DNA of 64,000 bases from RH2-MAG17b sp050745265. GTDB lineage: Bacteria > Acidobacteriota > Terriglobia > UBA7540. How positions within the stretch are numbered: position 1 is the first letter of the stretch; the number at the start of each line of letters is the position of its first letter. The notes beneath the pieces are model-generated. The model saw only the letters and a list, made by a program, of their open reading frames with translations, was not told the origin of the DNA and ran no database searches. The stretch lies in contig JBOGKE010000015.1 in the NCBI GenBank assembly GCA_050745265.1, forward strand, positions 1 through 64,000, in the 5' to 3' direction. Positions 51,436 through 60,175 of the stretch are shown piece after piece. The translations under genes and the position numbers were made by a program.

Positions 51436-51765
51436 TTACGCCCGCAGGTGTAAAAACTCAACCCCCGGATACGAATTGAAATCGCTGTCAAACGCTACCA
51501 GCCGGCACCCGGCCGCCGCCGCGAACGATGCCAGATATGCTTCGGTCCATTTGCCGCCGCGCAGGTCGAGCCGCCCCGCCCATGGCGCGAGCAGCTCGTC
51601 GAGTCCGACAGGTTCGGCAAGCAAACTGACCTGCGGCAGCGCCAGCCAAACCCGAAGCGCGTCCCAAGCCGCCGCGCCGTCCAAGGCCGCATCACCGAGA
51701 ATTCGTGTATTCGTCAGGTGCCGCAGAAGCGCGAGTGCCGTTACGCGGCAAAATGCCAGTTCGCC
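51436..51765 (-). pseudogene. VapC-type PIN-domain ribonuclease, N-terminus missing
   Basis: The remaining 109 or so residues match the middle and end of VapC PIN toxins of the TANT/'DVNVLLA' branch. They include ELAFCRVTALALLRHLTNTRILGD, GLDELLAPWAGRLD, GGKWTEAYLASFAAAAGCRLVAFDSDF and the C-terminal PGVEFLHL. The first 35 or so residues, with the first catalytic Asp, are gone. In their place the frame runs backwards through a transposase fragment (MRAFDDVGRNQTAS..). The toxin should therefore be dead. No VapB antitoxin gene is adjacent. The break lies at about 51766-51790. Confidence 0.7.
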
Positions 51766-51769
51766 GGCG

Positions 51770-51975
51770 GACTCGCTACTCGCTGTTTGGTTTCGACCAA
51801 CATCATCGAAAGCCCGCACAGCGGCGTGCGGTTGCGCTCGCGGCTGGTCTGCCGCCGGCGCGATGGGAAGATGGTGCTGCTCTGGGCCGCCGCGGCACTC
51901 GTCGTGACCGAGAAGAATTTTCGCAAAATCTATGGGTTACCGGGATCTGTGGAGGCTGGAAGCCGCCTTGGGAAG
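51770..51975 (+). pseudogene. Transposase C-terminal remnant with a frameshift
   Basis: Two overlapping frames give a single recognisable tail: STNIIESPHSGVRLRSRLVC then GKMVLLWAAAALVVTEKNFRKI in one frame and MGYRDLWRLEAALG in the next. This matches the C-termini of a family of mutator-type (IS256-like) transposases that end NFRKIMGYRDLWML. The frames meet at about 51930, where one extra T breaks the gene. Everything upstream of the remnant is missing. It abuts the truncated vapC and is the likely cause of that truncation. Confidence 0.65.
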
Positions 51976-52418
51976 ACACACTCATCCGTCTCAGGGAAAG
52001 GTGGCGCAAGATGAACCGAACCACCGCTCACCTCCAACGGAGTCGGGGACACCCTCCGATCCCGCGGCATCTCCACCGATTTCATATAGATTCCCTCGTT
52101 TGATGGCTAGACTGTCAGATCAGTGTCCTCGCAGAACGCACACTGGCCCGACACCTGAGCCTCACCTATTTATTATGGTTAGGTCAAGGAGTGGGTGGCG
52201 CGCACGAGCACTTTTATGTCGGGCGCAGGCTCGTGTGTCAACTAAAAAGTTCGGACTGCATGGCACCGTCAAGAAGCTTCTCTAAGAACTTGGGGATGCG
52301 CTCGACTAAACGTCACCGCGCGATCGGGATGCATGCTGAGATTCGGCCCACACGGTAGTAGTATGCTGATGTCCGTGACCAGAGCAGAAACCGGACATTC
52401 AACAGGGGAGGGATTCAG
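51976..52418. other. Intergenic region upstream of the secreted PHP-like gene
   Basis: No frame in these 440 bp is convincing. The long frame 51932-52285 only continues the transposase scrap. The last 20 bp contain AGGGGAGGG before the ATG at 52419. GGCGCGCACGAGCACTTTTA and CAGGCTCGTGTGTCAAC (about 52197-52242) contain a weak inverted pair. I see no clear promoter. Confidence 0.4.
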
Positions 52419-54659
52419 ATGCGGCTTCGGGTGCTGATATTGAGCCTTGTGTTTTCTAGTGGCATCGCGGCAGCGCAAACGCCGAGTTGCAATCTCCGGG
52501 GCTACAAACCGGTGGAGGGAATAAGAGTTGAGCAATCGGGCAACTCTCTGTCTCTGAAATGGCAAGGTGAATCCAATCAGCAGCTAAATGCAGAATTTAC
52601 CGTGCGTGACGGTCGGCCCGTCATCCAGCAACTCGCAGCCCAGGAGGCGAACGGCCAATGGGAGGTGCTGGGCCGAGATCTTACTCCTGATTTTCAGGTA
52701 ACCACGGGAAGGCGGCGCATCGCCACTCTTATCCGCAGGATGCTCAAGGCACAGGGAAGGGATACCCCGGCCGTCGAAAACTTCGAGAAATGGGACTCCT
52801 TCTGGGATGCACCTCTGGTCGCCCCGGGCCAACATAACAGCACCAACCTGCCGCGTTCGCCTTCAGAAATCACGCGCGCGACCGTCAGCTATCATTCGGA
52901 CCGCTGTACGGTAACATCGACGGGAGCGCGAGTAAGCATTACTTTCGACGGCCTGACCCTAGGCATCTTCTCGGGAGATCTTCAATTCACCGCTTTCAAA
53001 GGTTCCAATCTCCTCCGGCAGGAGGCGATCGCGAAAACGCAAGAACCTGATGTGGCATTTAAGTACGAAGCCGGATTGAAGGGTTTCGCCATCGCGAGCC
53101 ACTCAAGGCTCGTCTGGCGAGACCTTGCCCAAGAATGGCAGGAGTACCGTTTCGACGGAGCAGTCAACACACATCCCGTGGAGTTACGCGCCCGCAATCG
53201 TCTTGAAATCCTCGACGCAGGAATCGGATCGTTAGGGGTTTTTCCCCCTCCGCACAAGTTCTTCTTCGCCCGTGAGGACGACGTGAATCTCGGGTATGTG
53301 TACTATCGGAAAGACAACAGCACCTCGTTCTCCTTGGGCGTAATGCAGCCTGAGCATGAGGTGGGACATCCTGTCTGGGGCGACTCGCACAGCGAGTGGT
53401 TGAAGCAGAGTCAAGAATCTTGGTCGGAAACCGAAAACTTCGCTCTCTACAACTCGCCCCCCGGCACGCTGCAGCACATGGCGGTGTTCTACTATCTGAG
53501 TCCTGAGGGCGACCGCGCCACGCAGCAAGCCGCGCTGGCCTACACTCACGGCGATGTCTACAAGCCGGTGGCCGGGTTCAAAACTCTCGTTGGCCACTTC
53601 CATTTCCGCTTCAACGAGATGCTCCGCGATGCCCACAACTTGGACCTCATGCCGGATTGGGTGCCGGCCTTCCGCGCCCTGGGAGTCAACATCATCTACC
53701 TGGGCGACTTTCATGACGACTCGGACCCGCGCGATCCGGGGCCGAAGCGCTTTGCGGAACAGCGCGTCTACTTCGAGGGCGCTCAACGCATGTCGGACAA
53801 CAATTTTCTTGTGATACCGGCGGAGGAGGCGAATGCATTTCTTGGGGGTCATTGGTATATGCTGAGTCCCAAGCCGATTTACTTCACGCACGTTGAGCCG
53901 CCGAACTCCGCCTTCCCTCAGCCGTTTAAAGCTGTGAATCCGGTCTACGGCACCGTGTACCACCTTAGCTCCGCTGCGGACGTCCTGAAGTTTATTAACC
54001 AGACGAACAGCCTCATCTGGGCGGCGCACCCGAGAACCAAAGGCTCGGAAGGATATCCCGATCACTACAAGGACAAGGACTTCTTTCTCAGCGACCGGTT
54101 CATCGGCGGATCGTGGGAGAATCTGCCGACGGATTTATCCGAGAAGACGCTGTGCCCCTATCGCTGCTTCGACACAGAGGACGATATGAGCAACTGGGCT
54201 CCCGCGCCGAAATATGTGATTGCGGAAGGCGACGTCTACTGGGGAGCGCCCAATGAGGAATCAACAATGTATTCCCAACTGGCTGTCAATTACGTCAAGC
54301 TGGACCGCGCGCCGCTGTACAACGAAAGCTGGGCTCCGATCATCGACGCCCTGCGGACAGGCAGTTTCTTCGGTACCACCGGCGAGATTCTCTTCCAAAA
54401 TTGGAGCATCGCAGGCGCCGGCGCAAATCGAACCTACAATGCGAGCATCGAATATACCTTTCCGCTCGACTTCGCGGAGTTAGTGTGGGGCAACGGCACA
54501 ACCGTAGGCAGAAAGATCATCGAACTGAAGGATACGACTGCGTTTGGCACGAAGACCTTCAAAATACCCTTCGATGCGACGGGAAAGAAATGGATTCGGT
54601 TCTCTGTGTGGGATGCCGCCGGAGATGGAGCGTGGATTCAGCCGATTCAACTGAAGTAA
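52419..54659 (+). CDS. Large secreted protein with a PHP-like metal-binding region
   Basis: This 746-residue exported protein has a signal peptide MRLRVLILSLVFSSGIAAAQ. Residues 25-380 look like beta-rich, uncharacterised sequence. From about 390 a PHP-type pattern appears: VGHFHFRFNEML (HxH), VNIIYLGDFHDDSDPRD, FLVIPAEEANAFLGGHWYML (Glu and His), IWAAHPRTKGSEGYPD and later VIAEGDVYW. This order resembles the four PHP motifs of metal-dependent phosphoesterases, but secreted and much larger. The C-terminal 120 residues look like a beta-sandwich. I cannot name a function. GGGAGGG supports the start. The gene stands alone. Confidence 0.7.
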   Translation: MRLRVLILSLVFSSGIAAAQTPSCNLRGYKPVEGIRVEQSGNSLSLKWQGESNQQLNAEFTVRDGRPVIQQLAAQEANGQWEVLGRDLTPDFQVTTGRRRIATLIRRMLKAQGRDTPAVENFEKWDSFWDAPLVAPGQHNSTNLPRSPSEITRATVSYHSDRCTVTSTGARVSITFDGLTLGIFSGDLQFTAFKGSNLLRQEAIAKTQEPDVAFKYEAGLKGFAIASHSRLVWRDLAQEWQEYRFDGAVNTHPVELRARNRLEILDAGIGSLGVFPPPHKFFFAREDDVNLGYVYYRKDNSTSFSLGVMQPEHEVGHPVWGDSHSEWLKQSQESWSETENFALYNSPPGTLQHMAVFYYLSPEGDRATQQAALAYTHGDVYKPVAGFKTLVGHFHFRFNEMLRDAHNLDLMPDWVPAFRALGVNIIYLGDFHDDSDPRDPGPKRFAEQRVYFEGAQRMSDNNFLVIPAEEANAFLGGHWYMLSPKPIYFTHVEPPNSAFPQPFKAVNPVYGTVYHLSSAADVLKFINQTNSLIWAAHPRTKGSEGYPDHYKDKDFFLSDRFIGGSWENLPTDLSEKTLCPYRCFDTEDDMSNWAPAPKYVIAEGDVYWGAPNEESTMYSQLAVNYVKLDRAPLYNESWAPIIDALRTGSFFGTTGEILFQNWSIAGAGANRTYNASIEYTFPLDFAELVWGNGTTVGRKIIELKDTTAFGTKTFKIPFDATGKKWIRFSVWDAAGDGAWIQPIQLK

Positions 54660-55017
54660 GTCCTAGCTGACGCGGCGGGCGAACGAGCCGGCTACTTCAA
54701 CTCACAGTGTAACTCCTGCTGCGGAACCACGATTTCCGCTAACGAATTTATTTGCAGCGGGTCCGGAAAGGACATATCTCCGCCGGCGGGGCGCCCGCCG
54801 ATCGTTCACGGAAGCTTGCAGCCCGCTCGCTAGAGCGCAATTGCTGCCCCTCACGTTGGGAGAGTGGCCACAGTTTTCGACCTCTGCGAAATAGAATGAC
54901 AGGTTCGGGTTTTTCCGCAGCCTGTTGGAAGCGGTGATTCAGCCGACGCACATCGCGCAAAAGATATAGAATAATGCGCTACCCTGAGGAGGTAACGAAT
55001 CCAGTGAGGAGGGAAGC
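54660..55017. other. Intergenic region before the cytochrome c gene
   Basis: I see no gene here. The upstream part is GC-rich with GGCGGGGCGCCCGCCG (about 54787), a possible hairpin. Near the end a TATAGAATAATG (about 54965-54976) could be a -10 region for the cytochrome gene, but I find no good -35. GAGGAGGGAAGC stands directly before the GTG start. Confidence 0.4.
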
Positions 55018-55839
55018 GTGAGTGAATGCCGAGGATGGCGCCGGTGCCGAGGAAGAACGGATTTGCGGAGGGCGGGAATCTCTGCAGGTATTGCTGCGCT
55101 GACGCTGATCTGCGTATACAGCGGAACCGATTACCGCGCCCAAACGGCTCCGGCGGATGCAGCCGCGGTCGCGCGCGGGCAGAAGCTGTTCGTCTCGAGC
55201 TGCGGGTTCTGCCACGGGGCGGACGCCACGGGCGCTCGCGGGCCCGACTTGGTGCGTTCCAAGCTGGTGGCTGACGATGCGGGCGGCAACTTGATTGGCG
55301 AGGTCATACGTAGCGGCCGTCCGCAGGGAGGCATGCCGGCCTTCAACATGCCGGCCGATCAGATTGCAGATATCGCCGCTTTTCTGCAGTCGCGCGTGAT
55401 GGCCAGCAAGCATTCGAGAGCCATGGGCGGCGGCTATCCGCTCTCGCGGCTGCTCACGGGCAATTCCGAGCGCGGAAAAGCGTACTTCGACGGCGCGGGG
55501 GGCTGCACCGCGTGTCATTCGACCGCAGGGGACCTGGCGCACGTTGCAGGGAAATATTCTCCTCTCTCTTTGGAACTGCGGATGCTCTATCCGCGCGGCG
55601 GCGCGCCGTCTACGGTGACGGTGACGGAGCCCTCGGGCGCAACCGTCACGGGACGCCTCGTGCGCATCGACGAGTTCGCGGTTGCGCTCCGCGACGATTC
55701 GGGCTGGTATCGCTCGTTTTCGAGAAGCCGGGTCAAGGTGGAAGTGCACGATCCCCTCGAAGCTCATCGCCGGCTCCTCGACAAGATCACCCAGGACCAG
55801 ATGCACAACTTGTTTGCCTACCTTGAAACGCTGAAGTGA
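55018..55839 (+). CDS. Secreted diheme c-type cytochrome
   Basis: This 273-residue protein has a signal segment (AGISAGIAALTLICVYSG) and two CxxCH haem sites, CGFCH at residues 62-66 and CTACH at 163-167. Each is followed by a cytochrome-c-like fold: GARGPDLV with a GGMPAFNMPADQIADIAAFL end for the first. The second ends in TQDQMHNLFAYLETLK. It probably carries electrons from the quinoprotein encoded next to it, with which it overlaps by four bases (GTGA). The GTG start is backed by a strong AGGAGG. Confidence 0.9.
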   Translation: MSECRGWRRCRGRTDLRRAGISAGIAALTLICVYSGTDYRAQTAPADAAAVARGQKLFVSSCGFCHGADATGARGPDLVRSKLVADDAGGNLIGEVIRSGRPQGGMPAFNMPADQIADIAAFLQSRVMASKHSRAMGGGYPLSRLLTGNSERGKAYFDGAGGCTACHSTAGDLAHVAGKYSPLSLELRMLYPRGGAPSTVTVTEPSGATVTGRLVRIDEFAVALRDDSGWYRSFSRSRVKVEVHDPLEAHRRLLDKITQDQMHNLFAYLETLK

Positions 55840-57566
55840 ACATCATTCTCTCAGGATCGCAAATGACCACGAGACAGCTTTGGACTTCCGGGCGGCGGCA
55901 ATCCGGCGGCCGCTCAGCCCGGCCTCAGCCGGCGCCCGCCGGGAGCGCGCATCACATGGCAATCGGTCCGCGCGGCGCAATCACAGCGGCGCTGATCGCG
56001 TTACTCGCCGCTTCGATGGCCGCGCCGCCGCCCGCGGTCGCGCAAGGTCTTCCGGCGAGCGCCCTCCTGCAGCCGGCCACGACCCGATGGCCCACGTACA
56101 ACGGCGATTACTCGGGGCAGCGCTACAGCACGCTCAAACAAATCAATGCGTCGAACGTTCGCGACCTCGGCCTAGCATGGGTATTCGAGGCCGGCACGCA
56201 GGGCGTCAAATCCACGCCGCTCGAGGTGAACGGGATCCTCTACTTCACGGTGCCGGACTACGTGTGGGCCGTCGACGCGCGGACCGGACGAATGATCTGG
56301 CGATATCATCGCGCGTCTCAGGGCGATCACATCGGCCAGCGCGGCGTCGCAATGTATGGCGCGTGGCTCTACTTCACCACGCCGGACGCGCATCTGGTGT
56401 CGCTCAACGCTAAGGACGGTAGCGTCCGCTGGATCATTCAACTTGCCGATCCGCACCTCGGTTATTTCTCAACCATGGCGCCCCTGGTGGTCCGGAATCA
56501 CGTGATCACCGGCGTATCGGGCGACGTCACCGACATCCCCGGTTTCCTCGAATCCGTCGACGCCGTCACCGGCAAAGTGCAGTGGCGCTGGTACACGGAG
56601 CCCGCGCCCGGCCAGCCCGGCTCGGACACGTGGCCGCGAAACAGCGACGCCATCCGGCACGGCGGCGGCATGACCTGGATGACGGGCACCTACGATCCCA
56701 AACTGAACCTAGTTTATTGGGGCGTCGGCAACCCCAATCCGGTTCTCGCCGGAGCGCCGCGGCCCGGCGATAACCTGTTCACCTGCTCGATCGTCGCGCT
56801 CAATCCGGATACGGGAAAGCTCGCGTGGTATTTCCAGCCTTCGCCGCACGACGTGCACGACTGGGACGCCGTGGAGACGCCGGTCCTTTTCAACGCGCCA
56901 TTCGATGGCAAACCGCGCGAACTTCTGGCCCAAGCTAGCCGCAACGGTTTCTTCTTTGTCCTCGACCGCGCGACCGGGCGCCACCTGGTGACCGCGCCGT
57001 TCATCGATGAGACCTGGGCGTCCGGCGTTGATTCGCGCGGGCGCCCCATTGCCAAACCCGAAGATGCGCCACGCCCTGATGGCGCACTCGTCGAACCCTC
57101 CTCGGATGGCTCTACCAACTGGCTGGCGCCGAGCTACGATCCGCAAACCGGCTTGTTCTACGTCTCGGCGCGTCGCACATTCAGCGTCTTCTACCTAACC
57201 GCGGCGGGAAAGGCGGAAGGCTGGGCGGGCACGGATCGCGGGCTTTGGTCCGACTCGGCGATCCGCGCGATCGATTACCGCACCGGAAAGCTGGTTTGGG
57301 ACCACGAGATTGGCAGGGGCGAGGGAAGCGCCGGCATTCTGACGACTGCGGGCCGAGTTCTTTTTACCGCTGATACTTCCGGGAATTTCCTGGCGCTCGA
57401 TCCGTCTACCGGCAAGACGCTATGGCACGTGAATCTCGGCGGGCGCGTGGGAAGCTCGCCGGAAACCTACGAACTCGATGGGCGCCAGTACCTGGTGGTC
57501 GCCGCGAAAGACCTTTTGTTCGCTTTCCGGGCGCCCGGCGGACCTGCGGCGGGTGATGGCCGATAG
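55836..57566 (+). CDS. PQQ-dependent alcohol-dehydrogenase-like quinoprotein
   Basis: This 576-residue periplasmic quinoprotein of the methanol/ethanol dehydrogenase superfamily oxidises alcohols or related substrates and passes electrons to cytochrome c. The eight-bladed propeller is shown by W-motifs such as YVWAVDARTGRMIWRY, HLVSLNAKDGSVRWII and NFLALDPSTGKTLWHV. The PQQ-site block GVGNPNPVLAGAPRPGDNLFTCSIVALNPDTG and SPHDVHDWDAVE are present. The signal peptide is AITAALIALLAASMAAPPPAVA. The usual GxSGGExGVRG block is replaced by GVSGDVTDIPG. Translation may begin at the overlapping GTG at 55836, or at the ATG at 55863, preceded by AGGA. The substrate is unknown. Confidence 0.88.
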   Translation: MNIILSGSQMTTRQLWTSGRRQSGGRSARPQPAPAGSAHHMAIGPRGAITAALIALLAASMAAPPPAVAQGLPASALLQPATTRWPTYNGDYSGQRYSTLKQINASNVRDLGLAWVFEAGTQGVKSTPLEVNGILYFTVPDYVWAVDARTGRMIWRYHRASQGDHIGQRGVAMYGAWLYFTTPDAHLVSLNAKDGSVRWIIQLADPHLGYFSTMAPLVVRNHVITGVSGDVTDIPGFLESVDAVTGKVQWRWYTEPAPGQPGSDTWPRNSDAIRHGGGMTWMTGTYDPKLNLVYWGVGNPNPVLAGAPRPGDNLFTCSIVALNPDTGKLAWYFQPSPHDVHDWDAVETPVLFNAPFDGKPRELLAQASRNGFFFVLDRATGRHLVTAPFIDETWASGVDSRGRPIAKPEDAPRPDGALVEPSSDGSTNWLAPSYDPQTGLFYVSARRTFSVFYLTAAGKAEGWAGTDRGLWSDSAIRAIDYRTGKLVWDHEIGRGEGSAGILTTAGRVLFTADTSGNFLALDPSTGKTLWHVNLGGRVGSSPETYELDGRQYLVVAAKDLLFAFRAPGGPAAGDGR

Positions 57567-57692
57567 AGGTTTATGCGGAGCGAAATGCGGCGCCGGTTCG
57601 AGGGCTGTTCGTGATCTGCGCAGCGCTCCTCGGGTGTGTTGAGGCGATCGGGGTTCGAAAATACCGAAGCACCTAGCCTACATATCTGGCGT

Positions 57693-58172
57693 TCAGTTCG
57701 CTGCCTCGGACTCGGCGAGCGCGATCGAGACGTTAGCAGTTTTCAGACCCGACGTCTGCCGTTGTAGTTCTCCCGCAACTCCTTCGAGCACGCGGACTTG
57801 CTCGGCGCGCCGGTCTAAGGCGGTCTGCAGTTTGGCAATTTGCTGGCGTAGCCGGGCGTTCTCCCGTTCCAGCATCGGGGAGCCGACGTCGAGGGGCGTG
57901 CGAGGCATTTTTCCTGCCGAGAGCCGTCCGGCGGGCGCGCCCGCGACTTTGCCGATGAATTCGCGGATCACAACGTCGACATCCCTGCGTTCACTCGTCT
58001 GGCATAGGCCTCGAAGCAGGTACAGATGGGCAAGGTCCGGCTGGTTGCGCCCCCGTTCCCAGTGTTGAACGGCGCCTTTGGTGGCATTCAACCGCCTCGC
58101 CAGTCCCTCCTGGCTAAGTCCTAGCCTCAGCCGCACACGCTTGATCACCTTCGGTACATTCAGAGCAGCCAT
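57693..58172 (-). CDS. XRE-family transcriptional regulator with C-terminal coiled coil
   Basis: This protein of about 159 residues has a helix-turn-helix at residues 5-50: VIKRVRLRLGLSQEGLARRL then ATKGAVQHWERGRNQPDLAHL. A later leucine-rich stretch (ERENARLRQQIAKLQTALDRRAEQVRVLEGVAGEL) predicts a coiled coil for dimerisation. The start at 58172 is fixed by GGGAGG 6 bp upstream. A start at 58211 would add unsupported residues. It is transcribed away from the candidate small RNA, and their promoters lie in the same 60 bp. It is probably the regulator of that locus. Confidence 0.85.
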   Translation of the reverse strand: MAALNVPKVIKRVRLRLGLSQEGLARRLNATKGAVQHWERGRNQPDLAHLYLLRGLCQTSERRDVDVVIREFIGKVAGAPAGRLSAGKMPRTPLDVGSPMLERENARLRQQIAKLQTALDRRAEQVRVLEGVAGELQRQTSGLKTANVSIALAESEAAN

Positions 58173-58198
58173 TGTGGCCTCCCAGGCCCATTTACTAC

Positions 58199-58227
58199 TT
58201 GACAAACACATCGCCGTAGGCTAGAAT
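58199..58227 (+). promoter_or_regulatory. Near-consensus sigma-70 promoter
   Basis: TTGACA (58199-58204), a 17-bp spacer and TAGAAT (58222-58227) make a near-perfect promoter directed to the right. It lies 27 bp from the start of the divergent XRE gene, whose product could bind here. Confidence 0.8.
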
Positions 58228-58233
58228 GCTTCT

Positions 58234-58347
58234 GTCCCTGCCGTGCAGGGAGCGCGCCGCGCGCTCAGTGATGCAAGCATATGGCCCACGGTCGCGCGGG
58301 GAACGACGCGCCGATGACATGCGGATTGCGGTCCGCATGTTTTTTTT
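58234..58347 (+). ncRNA. Candidate structured small RNA (~114 nt)
   Basis: Between the promoter and an intrinsic terminator the sequence folds into consecutive stems: TCCCTGC/GCAGGGA (58235-58251), GAGCGCG/CGCGCTC (58250-58266, overlapping by two bases) and GCGCG/CGCGC (about 58293-58310). The terminator stem closes it. No start codon with a ribosome-binding site or sensible frame is inside, so a small RNA or a leader RNA fits better than a protein. I cannot assign it to an Rfam family by eye. Confidence 0.6.
58317..58347 (+). terminator. Intrinsic terminator of the candidate small RNA
   Basis: A 9-bp perfect stem ACATGCGGA/TCCGCATGT with loop TTGCGG is followed by eight T. Confidence 0.9.
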
Positions 58348-59422
58348 GCCCCTCTGTAGTTACTATAGAGTAACGTATCGACAATGTTGACATCCCGCAG
58401 GGCATCTTCGAAACTGAGTTCCGCTGCGACCGTTCGCAAGTTTTACTTTACCTGCCCGGCGGAGACCAGCAGATCTTCTGCCTCGAACATTTCGCGCTCG
58501 TACGTTCCTGCGACGAAATTCCCGTCGCCGCAGAAGATCGAAGTTTGGTGCGTTGTGTGGCCCCTCAAACCGGAAAACCTTCTTCGCTCCCGGCTAGCGG
58601 TAATCCCGCTTCCGCGCTCCACTGCGGGTCTCGCAGGTTGTCCCGCCGGGGAACGACCGGCACGCGCCGCGCACTCGACAGGCGCTCCGGTGCTGAAGCT
58701 CCCCGGCCACGGCTGTCTAGGCTATAGCACAAACCGAAACTCGTCAAGCAGTAAATCACGGCTAGCCTATTCGGTCGCGAGAGCAGATTGGAATCTCCTT
58801 TCTCTGGCGCAGCATGGGGAGATTCGCCGCGAACGCCGGTCCTTTCCCTCGCCCTTTTACTCAGTATTGGCTCCCGTTCTACCAGCCCACAAAGCTTCTT
58901 CTAATCCCCTCGCGCAGTGTAGCCCCGGTCATTCCCTCGAAGGCCGTAAACCCATGCCAGTCTGCTGTGCAGAGAGGAGAAAAGCCATGCAATCACCGTC
59001 AACGCAAGCGCGTCCGTGGGAAGCACCGCTACCCACCAGCGCAGGCGCCCCCTTGATGTCCCTTTCGATCTCTCCCGCCTTACCGGGTCCGTTCACATGG
59101 AAACCGGCTGCAATTCAGACTCCCTCGCCCGAACCCTCACCTCTGGCGCGAGCCCGCTGTTCAGAGAGAGGTTGTGTATTTCCAGCGTCTCCCGGCACCG
59201 AAGGAAAGTGTCTTCACCACCTCCGCCAAGCCCAGGAGCCCGTACTGTTTTCGTCTTGCCAGCCGACGCGTGCCGTGCTGGAACGGAGCAGATTCGGGGT
59301 TCCGCAGGCGGAGGTCGACACATCGCGCCGTTGCGACCGCCGTCGAATGGCGGCAATCCGGGAGGCTTTCCTGGAAGACTAAGCGTCTCTCCGGGTCCCA
59401 GGTAATCTACGTGGAGGTGGTT
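58348..59422 (+). other. Poorly coding island with one possible ORF (58987-59382)
   Basis: This 1.07-kb stretch follows the small RNA. Frame 58987-59382 (131 codons, MQSPSTQARPWEAPLP..) has a good GAGGAG 8 to 13 bp before its ATG, but its composition (Pro, Ser, Arg) looks accidental. An overlapping frame from 59016 reads equally well. From 58380 an unstarted frame reads DNVDIPQGIFETEFRCDRSQ followed by VLLYLPGGDQQIFCLEHF, which looks protein-like but lacks a start codon. I read the region as possibly decayed coding DNA. None of the frames is assigned a function. Confidence 0.3.
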
Positions 59423-59743
59423 ATGGTCGTTCCAACTCAGCCATGGCCGAGGCAAGTTCTTCCGACTCCCCGTGCGGAATCGCATGCCACGGCAGAACCG
59501 CTATTGCCGGTCGCGCGCGCGTGGACCACGCTGCGCCACCGGACCGGGATACCCCTGTCGCGAGCAACATTTTACCGCTGGGTGAGCAGCGGAAAAATTT
59601 ACTCGCTCAGAATGGGTATGAAGGTATACGTGCCAAGTTCGGTCGTGGACGGAATCGTAAAGCAATGTCACGAAGGCATCGCATTATGTTCAGCGGCCCA
59701 GCAAGCTGCCGTCACGGTCCAAGACGCTGCAGACGGCGCTTAG
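59423..59743 (+). CDS. Small helix-turn-helix DNA-binding protein
   Basis: This 106-residue protein has a MerR/excisionase-like winged-helix signature in the middle: TGIPLSRATFYRWVSSGKIYSLRMGMKVYVPSSVVDGIV. The flanks have no recognisable domain. The ATG at 59423 is chosen because GGAGG lies 6 bp upstream. The frame stays open to 59174 but upstream codons look random. Small proteins of this kind act as excision factors or local regulators. No integrase is present in the window. A hairpin and T-run follow at 59833. Confidence 0.65.
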   Translation: MVVPTQPWPRQVLPTPRAESHATAEPLLPVARAWTTLRHRTGIPLSRATFYRWVSSGKIYSLRMGMKVYVPSSVVDGIVKQCHEGIALCSAAQQAAVTVQDAADGA

Positions 59744-59832
59744 CTGATTCGTGTTCGAGGCCTCCGGTAAGCCCGGCCGATAATCACACGCCATGGATTT
59801 TGTGGCGTGGAATATCTAACATCCGAGGACAA

Positions 59833-59870
59833 GCCACGGCGCGGCACACAAACTGTGCCGTGGCTTTTTT
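59833..59870 (+). terminator. Probable terminator after the HTH gene
   Basis: GCCACG and GCACA pair with TGTGC and CGTGGC around loop caaac, with a five-base bulge gcgcg on the left arm. TTTTTT follows. The arms resemble the CCACGGCAC hairpin repeat at 30285, so it may be a repeat copy acting as terminator. Confidence 0.65.
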
Positions 59871-60175
59871 ATCCCGCGCCGAGCAGCACCAAGACAGGTG
59901 CATTGTCGCCATCGGCCCGGCTCGTGCCCTCACCCTGTCGTACAAGTGAAACAAGAGGCGCGAACCCACCACCGGATTTCTCAGATCCCTCTCCAGCCGC
60001 GTGAAAGGCATTAAATCCGTGCCTCGCGTCAGCTCATGAACCCAAGAGGCTGTAACGACCTTGCGGCAGCTGCCCTCGCGGCTCGGCAGGCCTCGCTCGC
60101 TGCGCGATACCGGAGAGAAAAGACTGTCAAGAACGCTTGACTCACGCCGCCCCCTTTCATCGATGCGCCACCCGC
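59871..60175. other. Non-coding stretch
   Basis: I see no gene, repeat or RNA I can support here. Minus-strand frame 59784-60311 has a random composition. Confidence 0.4.

Noticed and set aside
57640..57670. tRNA-like GGGTTCGAAAATACC
   Set aside because: It looks like a T-loop but there is no acceptor stem, anticodon arm or D-arm in the expected distance.
58384..59382. 332-codon plus-strand ORF after the small RNA
   Set aside because: Ser/Arg/Pro-rich with no domain. Other frames read equally well and the start has no ribosome-binding site. Only the 58987 sub-frame is kept as a remote possibility.
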